From contig CAIUSV010000028.1 in assembly GCA_903901915.1 (NCBI GenBank), positions 1-62,340 of the forward strand: a DNA stretch of 62,340 nucleotides, read 5' to 3'. The notes beneath the pieces are model-generated. The model was not told where the DNA came from. It was given only the letters and a program-made list of their open reading frames with translations, and made no database searches. Positions 26,369 through 34,033 of this stretch are shown piece by piece. The DNA comes from an uncultured Rhodospirillaceae bacterium. GTDB lineage: Bacteria; Pseudomonadota; Alphaproteobacteria; Rhodospirillales; Magnetospirillaceae. The translations under genes and the position numbers were made by a program. Numbering within the stretch: the stretch's first letter is position 1; each line of letters opens with the position of its first letter.

Positions 26369-26818
26369 ATGGATCGCACATCGACTATCGATTCCCCCGT
26401 AACGCCGGAGCGCAGCCGGATGATGGCGCGTGTCCGGGGAAAGAACACCAAGCCGGAACTCGCAGTGCGTCGCTGGCTTCACGCTGCGGGATTCAGATTT
26501 CGTCTTCACCGTGCAGACTTGCCGGGAACGCCTGATATTGTCCTTCCTCGGATGCGACTGGCACTGTTTGTCCACGGTTGTTTCTGGCATAGACACCCAG
26601 GCTGCAAGCGCGCAACAACGCCGAAATCCCGCAGGGACTTCTGGGAAGCGAAACTGACCGGAAATGTGGAGCGAGATCGGCGAATCGACGGTGAGTTGCG
26701 AACCCTCGGGTGGGCTGTCGCCGTGATTTGGGAGTGTGAAACCCGTGAGGTATTGACGCTTGGTCGGCGACTGCATGAGATACTGTCTTCCGCGCAGGCC
26801 CACGGACCGGAGCGTTAG
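26369..26818 (+). CDS. vsr: Very short patch repair endonuclease Vsr
   Basis: This 149-aa protein shows the Vsr signature: ERSRMMARVRGKNTKPELAV, then PGTPDIVLPRMRLALFVHGC and FWHRHPGC with the zinc-binding Cys/His and catalytic Asp. Vsr nicks next to T:G mismatches that arise when 5-methylcytosine deaminates, and it normally accompanies an m5C methyltransferase. It is divergent from the methyltransferase, with 83 bp between the starts. The start at 26369 has only a weak, distant ribosome site (GAAGGAAGAG). Confidence 0.92.
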   Translation: MDRTSTIDSPVTPERSRMMARVRGKNTKPELAVRRWLHAAGFRFRLHRADLPGTPDIVLPRMRLALFVHGCFWHRHPGCKRATTPKSRRDFWEAKLTGNVERDRRIDGELRTLGWAVAVIWECETREVLTLGRRLHEILSSAQAHGPER

Positions 26819-27076
26819 CCGCACAGGTATTTTTGTTGGCTCAGGCACGGTACGCTCGCGATCCCATATCTATCCCCCACTATCCTGGGCATCGTCAACG
26901 CCAGACCCCTGGGAACCTTGACCCCTATGGCGAAATGTCGTTCGCTTAGCCTAACCGCTAAAGCAATGCCCGGCAACCGCCCGTCGCGGTTGCGCCGCTG
27001 GTAGAGTCACGGATATCGTCAATTCCGCCATAACCTCTTCGCAAAAGGTGGGTTATGCCGGTCTGGAGGGGGAATC

Positions 27077-27973
27077 GTGGTCAAGGCGGTATTCACAACA
27101 AAGGTCGATCCGACATACGATGATCTTCCCGAGTTCCGCTACCATTTTCCCCGGACCTACCTGCGGCAAGTCGAGGCGGCTGTCGGGGATTGGATCGTCT
27201 ACTACGAGCCTCGGCGAACCAGCGGCAATCTCAGCAGCCGTGGTGGGCGGCAGGCGTATTTCTCGACCGCCCGCGTAACCACCATAAAGCCCGATCCGTC
27301 CATTGCGGATCACTTTTACGCGTTTGTCTCCGATTATCTGGAGTTTGATCGTCCCGTCCCCTTCAAGGCGGATGATCTTTTCTACGAGTCCGGGCTGCGA
27401 CGCGATGACGGCGGAACCAGCAAGGGTGCCTTCGGCCGTGCCGTTCGATCCATTCCAGATATAGAATATGACCTCATTCTACGAGCCGGCTTTTCGGAGA
27501 TTTTAGCCCCGGCAACGGTGGATGAACCAATCCTGTTGGGCCTTGCTGAAGAGGCGGCAACCTTCGAAAGGCCCATCGTCGAGCGCATGACGGCGCGACC
27601 GTTCCGGGATGCTGCCTTTTCTGCTGCTGTGAAATCCGCCTATGAGGATACCTGTGCCATCACCGGCCTGAAAATCATAAACGGCGGTGGCCGGTCAGAG
27701 GTACAGGCTGCCCACATTCGTCCCGTCGCAGCATCTGGACCGGATTCGGTCCGTAATGGCTTGGCCCTGTGCGGTACGGTCCACTGGATGTTCGACCGGG
27801 GGCTGCTGTCACTGGATGACGATTTCACGATTCTGATGGCGAAAGACCGAGTGCCGGATACCATCCATCGCCTCGCCAATCCAGATGGCAAACTCAAGCT
27901 GCCAGCCCGACCTGAACTGCGACCGCACCCGAAGTTCCTCCAATTTCACAGGGATACGGTTTTCAAAGGGTAA
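27077..27973 (+). CDS. HNH endonuclease with PUA/EVE-like N-terminal domain
   Basis: This 298-aa protein starts with GTG after GGAGGGGGAATC. The C-terminal half is an HNH_2-type nuclease: YEDTCAITGLKI, VQAAHIRPVAASG, VRNGLALCGTVHWMFDRG. The first 110 residues (VGDWIVYYEPRR, AYFSTARVTTIKPDPS, ADHFYAFVSDYLEF) look like a small beta-barrel of the PUA/EVE class, which in related nucleases reads modified bases. It may be the restriction partner, or a modification-dependent nuclease, of the adjacent m5C locus. The 258 bp upstream hold no gene, only a hairpin with arms 26973-26980 and 26986-26993. Confidence 0.8.
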   Translation: MVKAVFTTKVDPTYDDLPEFRYHFPRTYLRQVEAAVGDWIVYYEPRRTSGNLSSRGGRQAYFSTARVTTIKPDPSIADHFYAFVSDYLEFDRPVPFKADDLFYESGLRRDDGGTSKGAFGRAVRSIPDIEYDLILRAGFSEILAPATVDEPILLGLAEEAATFERPIVERMTARPFRDAAFSAAVKSAYEDTCAITGLKIINGGGRSEVQAAHIRPVAASGPDSVRNGLALCGTVHWMFDRGLLSLDDDFTILMAKDRVPDTIHRLANPDGKLKLPARPELRPHPKFLQFHRDTVFKG

Positions 27974-28003
27974 GGTACATATCGTGCGCTGCCTTTGTTC
28001 AAC

Positions 28004-28336
28004 TCACCACTCCTCGGCCAGCATGATGGTCATCACCCTGGTGGTCACCTCGGGATCGGCGGGGTTGGGCGAGGCGTATTCCATCTCCGCGTCGAAATAG
28101 TCGATCTTCCAGAACATGCGGAGGCTGGCCTCGTCGAGGGCGCCGAAATCGTGTTCCTGATAGGGATCGTTGTCGGGGGTGAAGGCGTCGAAGGTGCGGA
28201 CCCGACGGCAGACCTCCTCCACCCGCTCGGGGCCGAGTGCGCGGATGCCCTCGGTAAGGAAGACCCGGCCGCCCAGGAAGCTGCGGCGGAAGCTGTCGTT
28301 GAGGCGGCGGATGCGTTCGGCACGATCGGTATTCAC
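28004..28336 (-). CDS. DUF3768 protein
   Basis: This 110-aa protein matches DUF3768: RIRRLNDSFRRSF, FLTEGIRAL, FTPDNDPYQEHDFGAL, WKIDYFDAEMEYASPNPADP. The family is common on alphaproteobacterial plasmids and integrative elements; its function is unknown. It begins with GTG overlapping the ArdC-like gene's stop (GTGA), so expression is coupled to antirestriction. Confidence 0.85.
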   Translation of the reverse strand: MNTDRAERIRRLNDSFRRSFLGGRVFLTEGIRALGPERVEEVCRRVRTFDAFTPDNDPYQEHDFGALDEASLRMFWKIDYFDAEMEYASPNPADPEVTTRVMTIMLAEEW

Positions 28337-29214
28337 GATATGTTCCCTTCAGTATTCTGGTTTGGGATGAGGGCGAAGATCCAGTCGGCGATGCGTTGGG
28401 CGGCGGAGGCTGCGCGGAACACCTCGCGCTTGTCGCCCGCCAGTACGGTCAGCCAGCCTTCGATGTAGCTGGCGTGCTGCTCCAGCTCGGTGGGCAGGCC
28501 CAGTTCGGCGCAGACGAAGGCCGAAGCCAGTTCCGCCCGCAATTCCTCCATGACATAGGCCGGGCTGCCATAATGGCGGGAGATCTCTCTGTCCAGCCTG
28601 CTGGGATGGGCGGTGGCGTGAGCCAGTTCGTGCAGCGCCGTGGCGGCCCAGCTTTCCGGGGAACGGAAGAGCCGTTCCGGCGGCAGGCGGATGCGGTCGC
28701 GGGCGATGCTGTAGCTGGCCTCCTTACCGCCGATGAGGAGGGTGACCCGGCTGGCGGTCAGCATGGCCTTGACAGCCTCGGGGGCCTGCCAATCGGGTTC
28801 GACCGGGACGGGCCGGGTCCAGGGCGGGATGCCGTCCATCTGGCTGGCGTGGAACACCACGAAGGTTTTCAGCACCGGGATGGTGCGGGAATCGTCTTCG
28901 TCATCCTCGTCCTCCAGCTCGATGCGCTTGAAGAAGATGATGGTGGTGCCCGTCTCACCCTTGCGTACCTGCCAGCCCTTGTCCTGGGCCTGCCGGTAGG
29001 TACACCAGCGCGGATCGCCATCGGCCAGGGCCAGCGGATGCCACGCCAGCAGCAGGGCGTTGACGCCGCGATAGCGATGGCCGCTGATGGTATTGCGGGG
29101 CAGCGAGGGGCCGCCGCCCTCCTTGCTCCAGGGCCGTCGCCACGGCGGGGGGCCTGCCTCCAGGGCGGCGATGATCCGAGCGGTGACTTCGGCATGGATG
29201 TCGCGGTTGCTCAT
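28333..29214 (-). CDS. ArdC-type antirestriction protein (ssDNA-binding plus zincin domain)
   Basis: This is a 293-aa protein. The N-terminal half is the ArdC-like ssDNA-binding domain (SNRDIHAEVTARIIAALEAG, PPWRRPW, GHRYRGVNALLL). The C-terminal half is a zincin-like metallopeptidase with ALHELAHATAH (HExxH). ArdC proteins protect incoming single-stranded DNA and block restriction during transfer. AAGGAG precedes the ATG at 29214, 11 bp after the nitrilase-like gene stop. In-frame sequence further upstream is shadow coding. Confidence 0.9.
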   Translation of the reverse strand: MSNRDIHAEVTARIIAALEAGPPPWRRPWSKEGGGPSLPRNTISGHRYRGVNALLLAWHPLALADGDPRWCTYRQAQDKGWQVRKGETGTTIIFFKRIELEDEDDEDDSRTIPVLKTFVVFHASQMDGIPPWTRPVPVEPDWQAPEAVKAMLTASRVTLLIGGKEASYSIARDRIRLPPERLFRSPESWAATALHELAHATAHPSRLDREISRHYGSPAYVMEELRAELASAFVCAELGLPTELEQHASYIEGWLTVLAGDKREVFRAASAAQRIADWIFALIPNQNTEGNIS

Positions 29215-29225
29215 GGTTGTCTCCT

Positions 29226-30212
29226 TCAGACCTGGAACAGCCGGGCCAGGGCGGCGCGGCGGCCTCCCTTGCGGATCACCAGGGAATCCATGGGTGGAAA
29301 GGAATGGGCGCGGCGATTGAGTCCCGCCGCCAGATGCGTCTTCGGCACCTTGGTGGCGGCGAGGGTCGAACTGTCCGGTTCGGGCAGGCACTCCTCGAAA
29401 TGGGCGGCGCCGATGGCCGCTCCCTCGATGGCAGCGGCGGCGCAGGCCATGCCGTGGCGTTGCCAATAGCCGTCGCGGCCCGACTTCTCGAAGCCGTGGA
29501 TTGCCGCCAGGGCGAGATCGACGCCCGCGCCGCGCCAATGGGCCTGCCACCCTGCGAGGGCCTGTCGCCGCAAGGCAGTGAAGGCAGGGGCGTCCTGGCC
29601 CATGGTCCGACTGTCGTCCCTGATCCAGCGGATGGCCCGCGTTCGGCTGGAGCCGCTATCCGGTCCCTCGTGGAAGCCGAACACGTCGTAACAGGCGCAC
29701 AGGGCCGCCCGCCGTCCCGAGGCCAGGGCAATGATGCGGCCGGGATCGTCGTAATCAGCCAGCCGGGGCGTCACCGCCCGATCGGGGTTCTTGGTGTCCA
29801 TCTCGGTGGGGAAGATTTTACGGGCCACGCCGATCACGCCTGATGCGCCAATGGCGACGCAGAACTGGTCATCGCCTTCGCCCTGGGTGTCGCCGTCGAT
29901 GCCGACCACCAACAGGGCACCGGGGAAGGCTTGATCGAGACGGCGGGCTTGGCGCAACAAGCTCCAGCCGATGCGGGTTGCCGCCAGTGCCTTGGCCCGC
30001 CCGGCAAAATCAAGATCAGCGAGGCTACGCCCCAGCCGCAGGAACCCAGCGGGCAGCAGCACCGCGTCGAGGGGCTGCCAATCGCTATCGAGAAGGTGGG
30101 AGACGATGGTCTCCAGCAGGGCGAGGCGCTTGGGGTTTGGATTGGTGGTTTTGCACCGCTGGCCGCGCACGCAAACAGCCGCGATGCGAGCCGACCGGAT
30201 CGGTCGTCGCAT
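29226..30212 (-). CDS. Nitrilase-superfamily-like protein lacking the catalytic Glu
   Basis: This is a 328-aa protein without an annotated family that I can name with certainty. The order of motifs follows carbon-nitrogen hydrolases: a beta strand ending DAVLLPAGFLRLG, then GVIGVARKIFP (Lys132), then LCACYDVFGF (Cys174). The first motif should read PE, but here it is PA, so the triad Glu is missing and the protein may be inactive or use another residue. It is first of three coupled genes with ArdC and DUF3768. GGAG precedes the ATG. Confidence 0.45.
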   Translation of the reverse strand: MRRPIRSARIAAVCVRGQRCKTTNPNPKRLALLETIVSHLLDSDWQPLDAVLLPAGFLRLGRSLADLDFAGRAKALAATRIGWSLLRQARRLDQAFPGALLVVGIDGDTQGEGDDQFCVAIGASGVIGVARKIFPTEMDTKNPDRAVTPRLADYDDPGRIIALASGRRAALCACYDVFGFHEGPDSGSSRTRAIRWIRDDSRTMGQDAPAFTALRRQALAGWQAHWRGAGVDLALAAIHGFEKSGRDGYWQRHGMACAAAAIEGAAIGAAHFEECLPEPDSSTLAATKVPKTHLAAGLNRRAHSFPPMDSLVIRKGGRRAALARLFQV

Positions 30213-30309
30213 GGGAAATCTCCGATGAAAGGGGGAATGAATGGCGCCCGAGGGCGCGGAGCCGGAGGACTCGTTGATTGGCGCTGGCCGCCCCGCCAGC
30301 CCCAGCGCG

Positions 30310-30888
30310 TTACAGCATGGCGATCAAGCGGCGCTTGGCCTGGGTGTCGCCTTCGATATAAGCCTGGGTCTGGTCGATGCTGCGGTGCCCGGCCAGTTGC
30401 TGGACATCGCGCAACGAGCCGCCCGCCTTGCTGATCAGCTTGGCGGCGCTGGTGATGAAGGTGCGCCGACCCGAATGGGACGAGCACCCGCTGAAGCCCA
30501 AATCCCGGTAGGCCGATGCGAACCAGTTGACGACGCTGCCCGGCAGCATGGCATGGCCGCGTTCGGAGCGGATCACCGCTGGTCCGTCATCGCCCTCCAG
30601 CCGCCGCAGCTTGACCAGGGCGGCCCGGATATCGGGATGCATGGGGATGGTCCTACCGCTGCCCTTCTTGGCTGCCTTATCGTGCAGCTCGATCCGGGCA
30701 CTGATCCGGCCCTGCGGGTCCAGCACCATGGGCCATGTCAGCTTGGCGATTTCACCGGCCCGCAGGCCCGCCTTCACCGACAACAGCACCATCACCCGGT
30801 CTCGTTCGGGATAGCGGCCCTCGGCCGCCTTGCGCAGCAATACGCGTTCTTGCGTCTTCGTCAGAATCTTTGCCTGTCTGCCTGCCAT
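30310..30888 (-). CDS. Short tyrosine recombinase, catalytic domain only
   Basis: This 192-aa protein consists of a tyrosine-recombinase catalytic domain: Arg in SVKAGLRAGEIAKL, HSGRR in CSSHSGRRTF, His in LAGHRSIDQT and Tyr in AYIEGD. The usual N-terminal core-binding domain is missing; only about 20 residues precede the fold. Such proteins occur on plasmids and may act as resolvases or on a second site. An 8-bp inverted repeat lies 12 bp upstream of the ATG at 30888. It is distinct from the island integrase. Confidence 0.8.
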   Translation of the reverse strand: MAGRQAKILTKTQERVLLRKAAEGRYPERDRVMVLLSVKAGLRAGEIAKLTWPMVLDPQGRISARIELHDKAAKKGSGRTIPMHPDIRAALVKLRRLEGDDGPAVIRSERGHAMLPGSVVNWFASAYRDLGFSGCSSHSGRRTFITSAAKLISKAGGSLRDVQQLAGHRSIDQTQAYIEGDTQAKRRLIAML

Positions 30889-30900
30889 GGCGGGCCTCGC

Positions 30901-30931
30901 GATACAATTATCGACACGCAATGATTGTATC
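30901..30931. promoter_or_regulatory. Inverted repeat upstream of the short recombinase
   Basis: GATACAAT (30901-30908) and ATTGTATC (30924-30931) flank a 15-bp spacer directly before the recombinase gene. It could be its operator or its recombination site; the spacer is longer than the usual 6-8 bp crossover. Confidence 0.3.
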
Positions 30932-31044
30932 ATGGGGTGCAAGAAACGTCAATTTATGGTTATATATCAATATATTGTCCGGCATTGCGGTTTCGATTTG
31001 AACAATGTCCGTAGCCTGCGGAGACTGTGAACAGGAGCATCGTC

Positions 31045-31197
31045 ATGGCGGTGGCGGGTTTTCAATTAATTGAAAAGCTTCCCTGGCCGGGCTTGTACCG
31101 GATGACGGTGAAAAATCGCCGGAACCACGAAAAATGGCCCGGAAATGATGATTCCGGGCCATTTGACGATGAATATGTCAGTAGTTGTACAGCGTAG
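31045..31197 (+). CDS. Possible 50-aa small protein
   Basis: An ATG frame with a well-placed AGGAG (31033-31037) encodes 50 residues beginning MAVAGFQLIEKLPWPGLYRM and ending with an acidic FDDEYVSSCTA. It occupies the longest gap in the right half of the island. No family is recognised. The frame contains an 18-bp palindrome (31059-31076) and a 13-bp hairpin (31132-31164), which may instead mean the DNA is regulatory. Confidence 0.35.
   Translation: MAVAGFQLIEKLPWPGLYRMTVKNRRNHEKWPGNDDSGPFDDEYVSSCTA
31132..31164 (-). terminator. Hairpin, possible terminator of the leftward Rep operon
   Basis: The 13-bp arms AAATGGCCCGGAA (31132-31144) and its complement (31152-31164) enclose a 7-nt loop. 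On the minus strand the stem is followed by a T-run (31134-31130), as in a rho-independent terminator. It lies about 145 bp beyond the stop of the Rep-like gene. The rest of 31198-31308 shows only another hairpin (arms 31222-31229 and 31240-31247). Confidence 0.5.
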
Positions 31198-31308
31198 CGC
31201 AGCGATGCCCATGGCTATGGATGACAGATCAGCATTCACATCTGTCAGCTCATGTCTCGCCTGTTAACAAGTCTGCCATATGGCCTGAAAGGCCTATAGG
31301 CATATCCG

Positions 31309-32202
31309 TTATTGATGTCTCCGAGGCACTGCATCGTGGATGAGAAGGTCATCACCGCTGAACCGTCGTTGAAGCTGGATGTAATCCAGGATTACATGAG
31401 GATGCCGTGGACGGCGGGTGCGTGACCCACGCCCCGCCAGGGCGAAGGACGGCGGACGGAATTTGACCATATAGCCGCCGAAGCGGGATAATGCCTCCTC
31501 CATGGTCTGCTCACCACGCAGGGAGGTGACATTCACTTGGCGAGGAAGGGGGTATGCCGCGCTGAGGCGGTCAACGACCTTTCCGCGACCGACCCCGGGA
31601 TGGGCCAGGACGATGTGGGTGTGCAGTAGCACAAAGTCTTCGTAACTATCGTGTTGTCGGGCATAGCCCAGCCCTTTCAGTGTCTTTTTCACGTAGGTTC
31701 CCAATTCCTGGTCCGGGTGACCGGTGAGAAGGTCCAGTTCAAATCTGCCTCGCCAGCGGCATCCGGGCCAGCCCTCGCAGATCACCCTCCAATAGCGATG
31801 GAAGTTCCGGATATGCTGCTTCAACGCCTGATGGTCCTCCAGGTCGATAACGGCCAGGATGATGGTGATGGCGCTGATCCGGTGTCGCCGGATGGCAATG
31901 TTGAAGGTGCTGTTCATCGCCTCGGCCTCGGCCAAGCCGGTCTTGACCTTGCACCACCAGCAGAGCACCGCTTCTCCGCACGGTTGACTGGGACTGCAAT
32001 TGGCCACCTTGATGGCGAGAGTGTGGTGGCGGCTACGGGAGGACGCCATCAATGCCTGGAGGCTGTTCCGTTCAATACGGCGGTAGCCTTGACGGTAGCT
32101 GCGGGGAAAGTCTCGGACCTTAGCATCGTCAATCAAGGCATCCTTCGGCAGCGGGCCGCCGGAACGGGGGCGGAGTCGTTGGCGCAGTTCGTCATGATCC
32201 AT
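31309..32202 (-). CDS. HUH Rep-like replication initiator
   Basis: This is a 297-aa protein I cannot place in a named family, but the motif order fits rolling-circle Rep proteins. Cys residues at 75-84 (PCGEAVLCWWC) form a zinc-like knuckle. A strand (SAITIILAVIDLED) precedes FHRYWRVI, then RGRFELDLL, the HUH-like HTHIVLAHP at 194-202, and GGYMVKF with Tyr244 and Lys247 as possible nicking residues. It overlaps the upstream gene by 11 bp. If correct, the island can replicate after excision or initiate transfer. Confidence 0.5.
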   Translation of the reverse strand: MDHDELRQRLRPRSGGPLPKDALIDDAKVRDFPRSYRQGYRRIERNSLQALMASSRSRHHTLAIKVANCSPSQPCGEAVLCWWCKVKTGLAEAEAMNSTFNIAIRRHRISAITIILAVIDLEDHQALKQHIRNFHRYWRVICEGWPGCRWRGRFELDLLTGHPDQELGTYVKKTLKGLGYARQHDSYEDFVLLHTHIVLAHPGVGRGKVVDRLSAAYPLPRQVNVTSLRGEQTMEEALSRFGGYMVKFRPPSFALAGRGSRTRRPRHPHVILDYIQLQRRFSGDDLLIHDAVPRRHQ

Positions 32203-32950
32203 GGTGCTTGCCCTCCGTCTTCGGCTTGGACAGGAGGCGGGCCTCGATAATCGTGCCGGTTTCGCCGTCGCCCGGCTCGACCACCAGCGCAATACGCCGG
32301 TTCTTGCGGATAGCCTTGTCCCAGATCGGGATCAGCTTGTCGGGCCACGCCATCGCCGGGCCGGAATCGACTGGGTTACCATCATCGCTACCGTCATCAG
32401 CAGGCTTGCCGATGTCGGAGGCCGTTCCCTCCGACTCGATGGTGGTGTCATTGCCGCTTGGAATCGGCTTGGTCTTTTCCTGGAAATACCGAGCCAGCTT
32501 GACGATACCTTCGTGCTTGAGGTGGCTGGTCAGCTTGCCGGGCTCGATCCCTTTGAGGGCGGCCCCTCGTAGCGCCATGGCCTGCTGGCTGGCGGTGGCG
32601 GGTTCGAGGCCACAATCGCTGTACAGCTTCACGATCACCAGGGCCAACGAGGTTGCCGCCGTTATGGGGAGTCCCCGTTCCTTGGCCTCGGCCAGGATCG
32701 TAGCCTTCAGGGTGGGATCAGCATGGGCGGCGCACAGGAGGTCGTAGTTACCGCCCGTCACCACATAGGCTTCCGCTCGGACGCGCTTGATTGCCTTTTG
32801 GAGGTTTTCTCTGTTTTTCCGACAAGCACTGAGCAGCGTCTCACGGGTCCGGCGGCCCCTGGGCATGGATTTGCCCAATTTCCGAAGTTTTTTCCGCTCT
32901 TGGTTGGTCTCGGCGGGCAAGCCGCCTCCGTTCTGGTCATGATTAATCAT
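32192..32950 (-). CDS. Hypothetical protein coupled to the Rep-like gene
   Basis: This is a 252-aa protein, basic at the N-terminus (RKKLRKLGKSMPRGRRTRE) and helical, with an acidic low-complexity middle (SEGTASDIGKPADDGSDDG). No family is recognised. Its operon position directly before the Rep-like gene suggests a replication accessory or DNA-binding role. The ATG at 32950 has GGAG 7 bp upstream; a TTG four codons earlier is possible. Confidence 0.55.
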   Translation of the reverse strand: MINHDQNGGGLPAETNQERKKLRKLGKSMPRGRRTRETLLSACRKNRENLQKAIKRVRAEAYVVTGGNYDLLCAAHADPTLKATILAEAKERGLPITAATSLALVIVKLYSDCGLEPATASQQAMALRGAALKGIEPGKLTSHLKHEGIVKLARYFQEKTKPIPSGNDTTIESEGTASDIGKPADDGSDDGNPVDSGPAMAWPDKLIPIWDKAIRKNRRIALVVEPGDGETGTIIEARLLSKPKTEGKHHGS

Positions 32951-33010
32951 GACAGTCTCCAATTCCGAAATGGTGGGGAATGGGCGGGGGACGATGCCCC
33001 CGCCAGCAGA

Positions 33011-33724
33011 TCAGCTCTCGAAGGCTAGGCGGCCGCCCGGCAGTTGGCGGATGCCCCGCAGGAGCATGAGATCGTTTTCACGAAGGCCCGCCAGAAAGCG
33101 GCCAAGCTGGGTCGGGTCCGCGTCAGGTTGGCGTAGCTTGAATCGAAGCTGGCGGGACGCGATGTCGGCAGAATGCGGACCGAAGATTCTTCCTCGCGGG
33201 AAACGGGTGATGCACTCGCTGCCATATCCGAAATTATACAGGAGGTGCGCCCGACTGTGCGTGCGAACAGAAACGGCAGCGGCAAGATCATCCATGGGCG
33301 CACTGCCAAAAATCACGATGTGCGCCAAGCAGAACCAAGCGTCATAAGGGTCGAGGTAATGGGGCAGGACGTGACCGGCCACGCCCTTGATCCCAGGCAA
33401 CGCCGTGATCAAGGCCACATGGTGGACAGCCTGCTTGCGCAGGCGCAAGAAGTTCGCCTGGGTGAACTCAGGATAGGGATAGGGGTGATAGGGCATGATC
33501 CAGCCCCCGTGAACCGGTTCATCCCCCGCGAGACGGCAGATATTGCTGGTAAAACGTGAACGACGGCGCTCCAGGCTGTCCTGAACGGACATATAGAAAC
33601 GCTGATCCAGGCTCGTCTGGATTTCCTGGAGTTGCGGATATTCCCGATACAGCCACTGGGGGCGAAGGATGTCCGGGGCCAGGGAAGGCCAGGACTGGAT
33701 GGTAGACGAGGGCTGCGTGTTCAT
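33011..33724 (-). CDS. Hypothetical protein of the Rep operon
   Basis: This 237-aa protein is rich in Tyr, Pro and His (HGGWIMPYHPYPYPEF), has no signal peptide and no domain I recognise. It ends with a basic helical tail (ASRQLRFKLRQPDADPTQLG). Its ATG overlaps the stop of the excisionase-like gene (ATGA), so the two are translated together. Confidence 0.55.
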   Translation of the reverse strand: MNTQPSSTIQSWPSLAPDILRPQWLYREYPQLQEIQTSLDQRFYMSVQDSLERRRSRFTSNICRLAGDEPVHGGWIMPYHPYPYPEFTQANFLRLRKQAVHHVALITALPGIKGVAGHVLPHYLDPYDAWFCLAHIVIFGSAPMDDLAAAVSVRTHSRAHLLYNFGYGSECITRFPRGRIFGPHSADIASRQLRFKLRQPDADPTQLGRFLAGLRENDLMLLRGIRQLPGGRLAFES

Positions 33725-33966
33725 TGCACCGTCTCCAGCGACTGCATGCGGTCCATCCATTCGCGTTCGGCTTCCGCCGTGATGCGAACGAGGCGACCGT
33801 AGCGCAGTTCCGTGGGGCCGTGCCCATCCTTGCGCAGCTTGAAGTACGTGGTGCGGCCGAAGTTGTGGCGGGTGCAGAACTGACTGATGGTAGACGATCC
33901 GGCGATGCCGATGACGGCCGAGGATTTGACCATCAATGCGACCGGACTGGTCAGGGACTTGGTCAT
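33721..33966 (-). CDS. Excisionase/AlpA-like helix-turn-helix protein
   Basis: This 81-aa protein has a winged-helix type DNA-binding core: STISQFCTRHNFGRTTYFKL, then LRYGRLVRITAEAEREWMDR, typical of excisionases and AlpA regulators. Located near the right attachment site and opposite the integrase, it is the best candidate recombination directionality factor. It could equally control the Rep operon. Confidence 0.6.
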   Translation of the reverse strand: MTKSLTSPVALMVKSSAVIGIAGSSTISQFCTRHNFGRTTYFKLRKDGHGPTELRYGRLVRITAEAEREWMDRMQSLETVQ

Positions 33967-34033
33967 GGATGCTTTCCTTCTGTTCAAACCGGTTCGGGAC
34001 CGGTCGGGGGAAAGCATCCGCCACCCCTGAAGG

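Noticed and set aside
25080-27973. An ordinary type II restriction-modification system
   Set aside because: No type II restriction enzyme is recognisable beside the methyltransferase; the coupled kinase and receiver genes are not explained by that reading. It remains the simplest alternative for the methyltransferase, Vsr and HNH genes.
28333-29550. 405-aa version of the ArdC-like protein
   Set aside because: The extra 112 N-terminal residues overlap the nitrilase-like gene and are Arg/Gly-rich shadow sequence; the ATG at 29214 has a perfect ribosome site.
31132-31164. Treating the hairpin as a certain terminator
   Set aside because: It lies 145 bp beyond the Rep-like gene and inside a plausible 50-codon frame, so it is only listed as possible.
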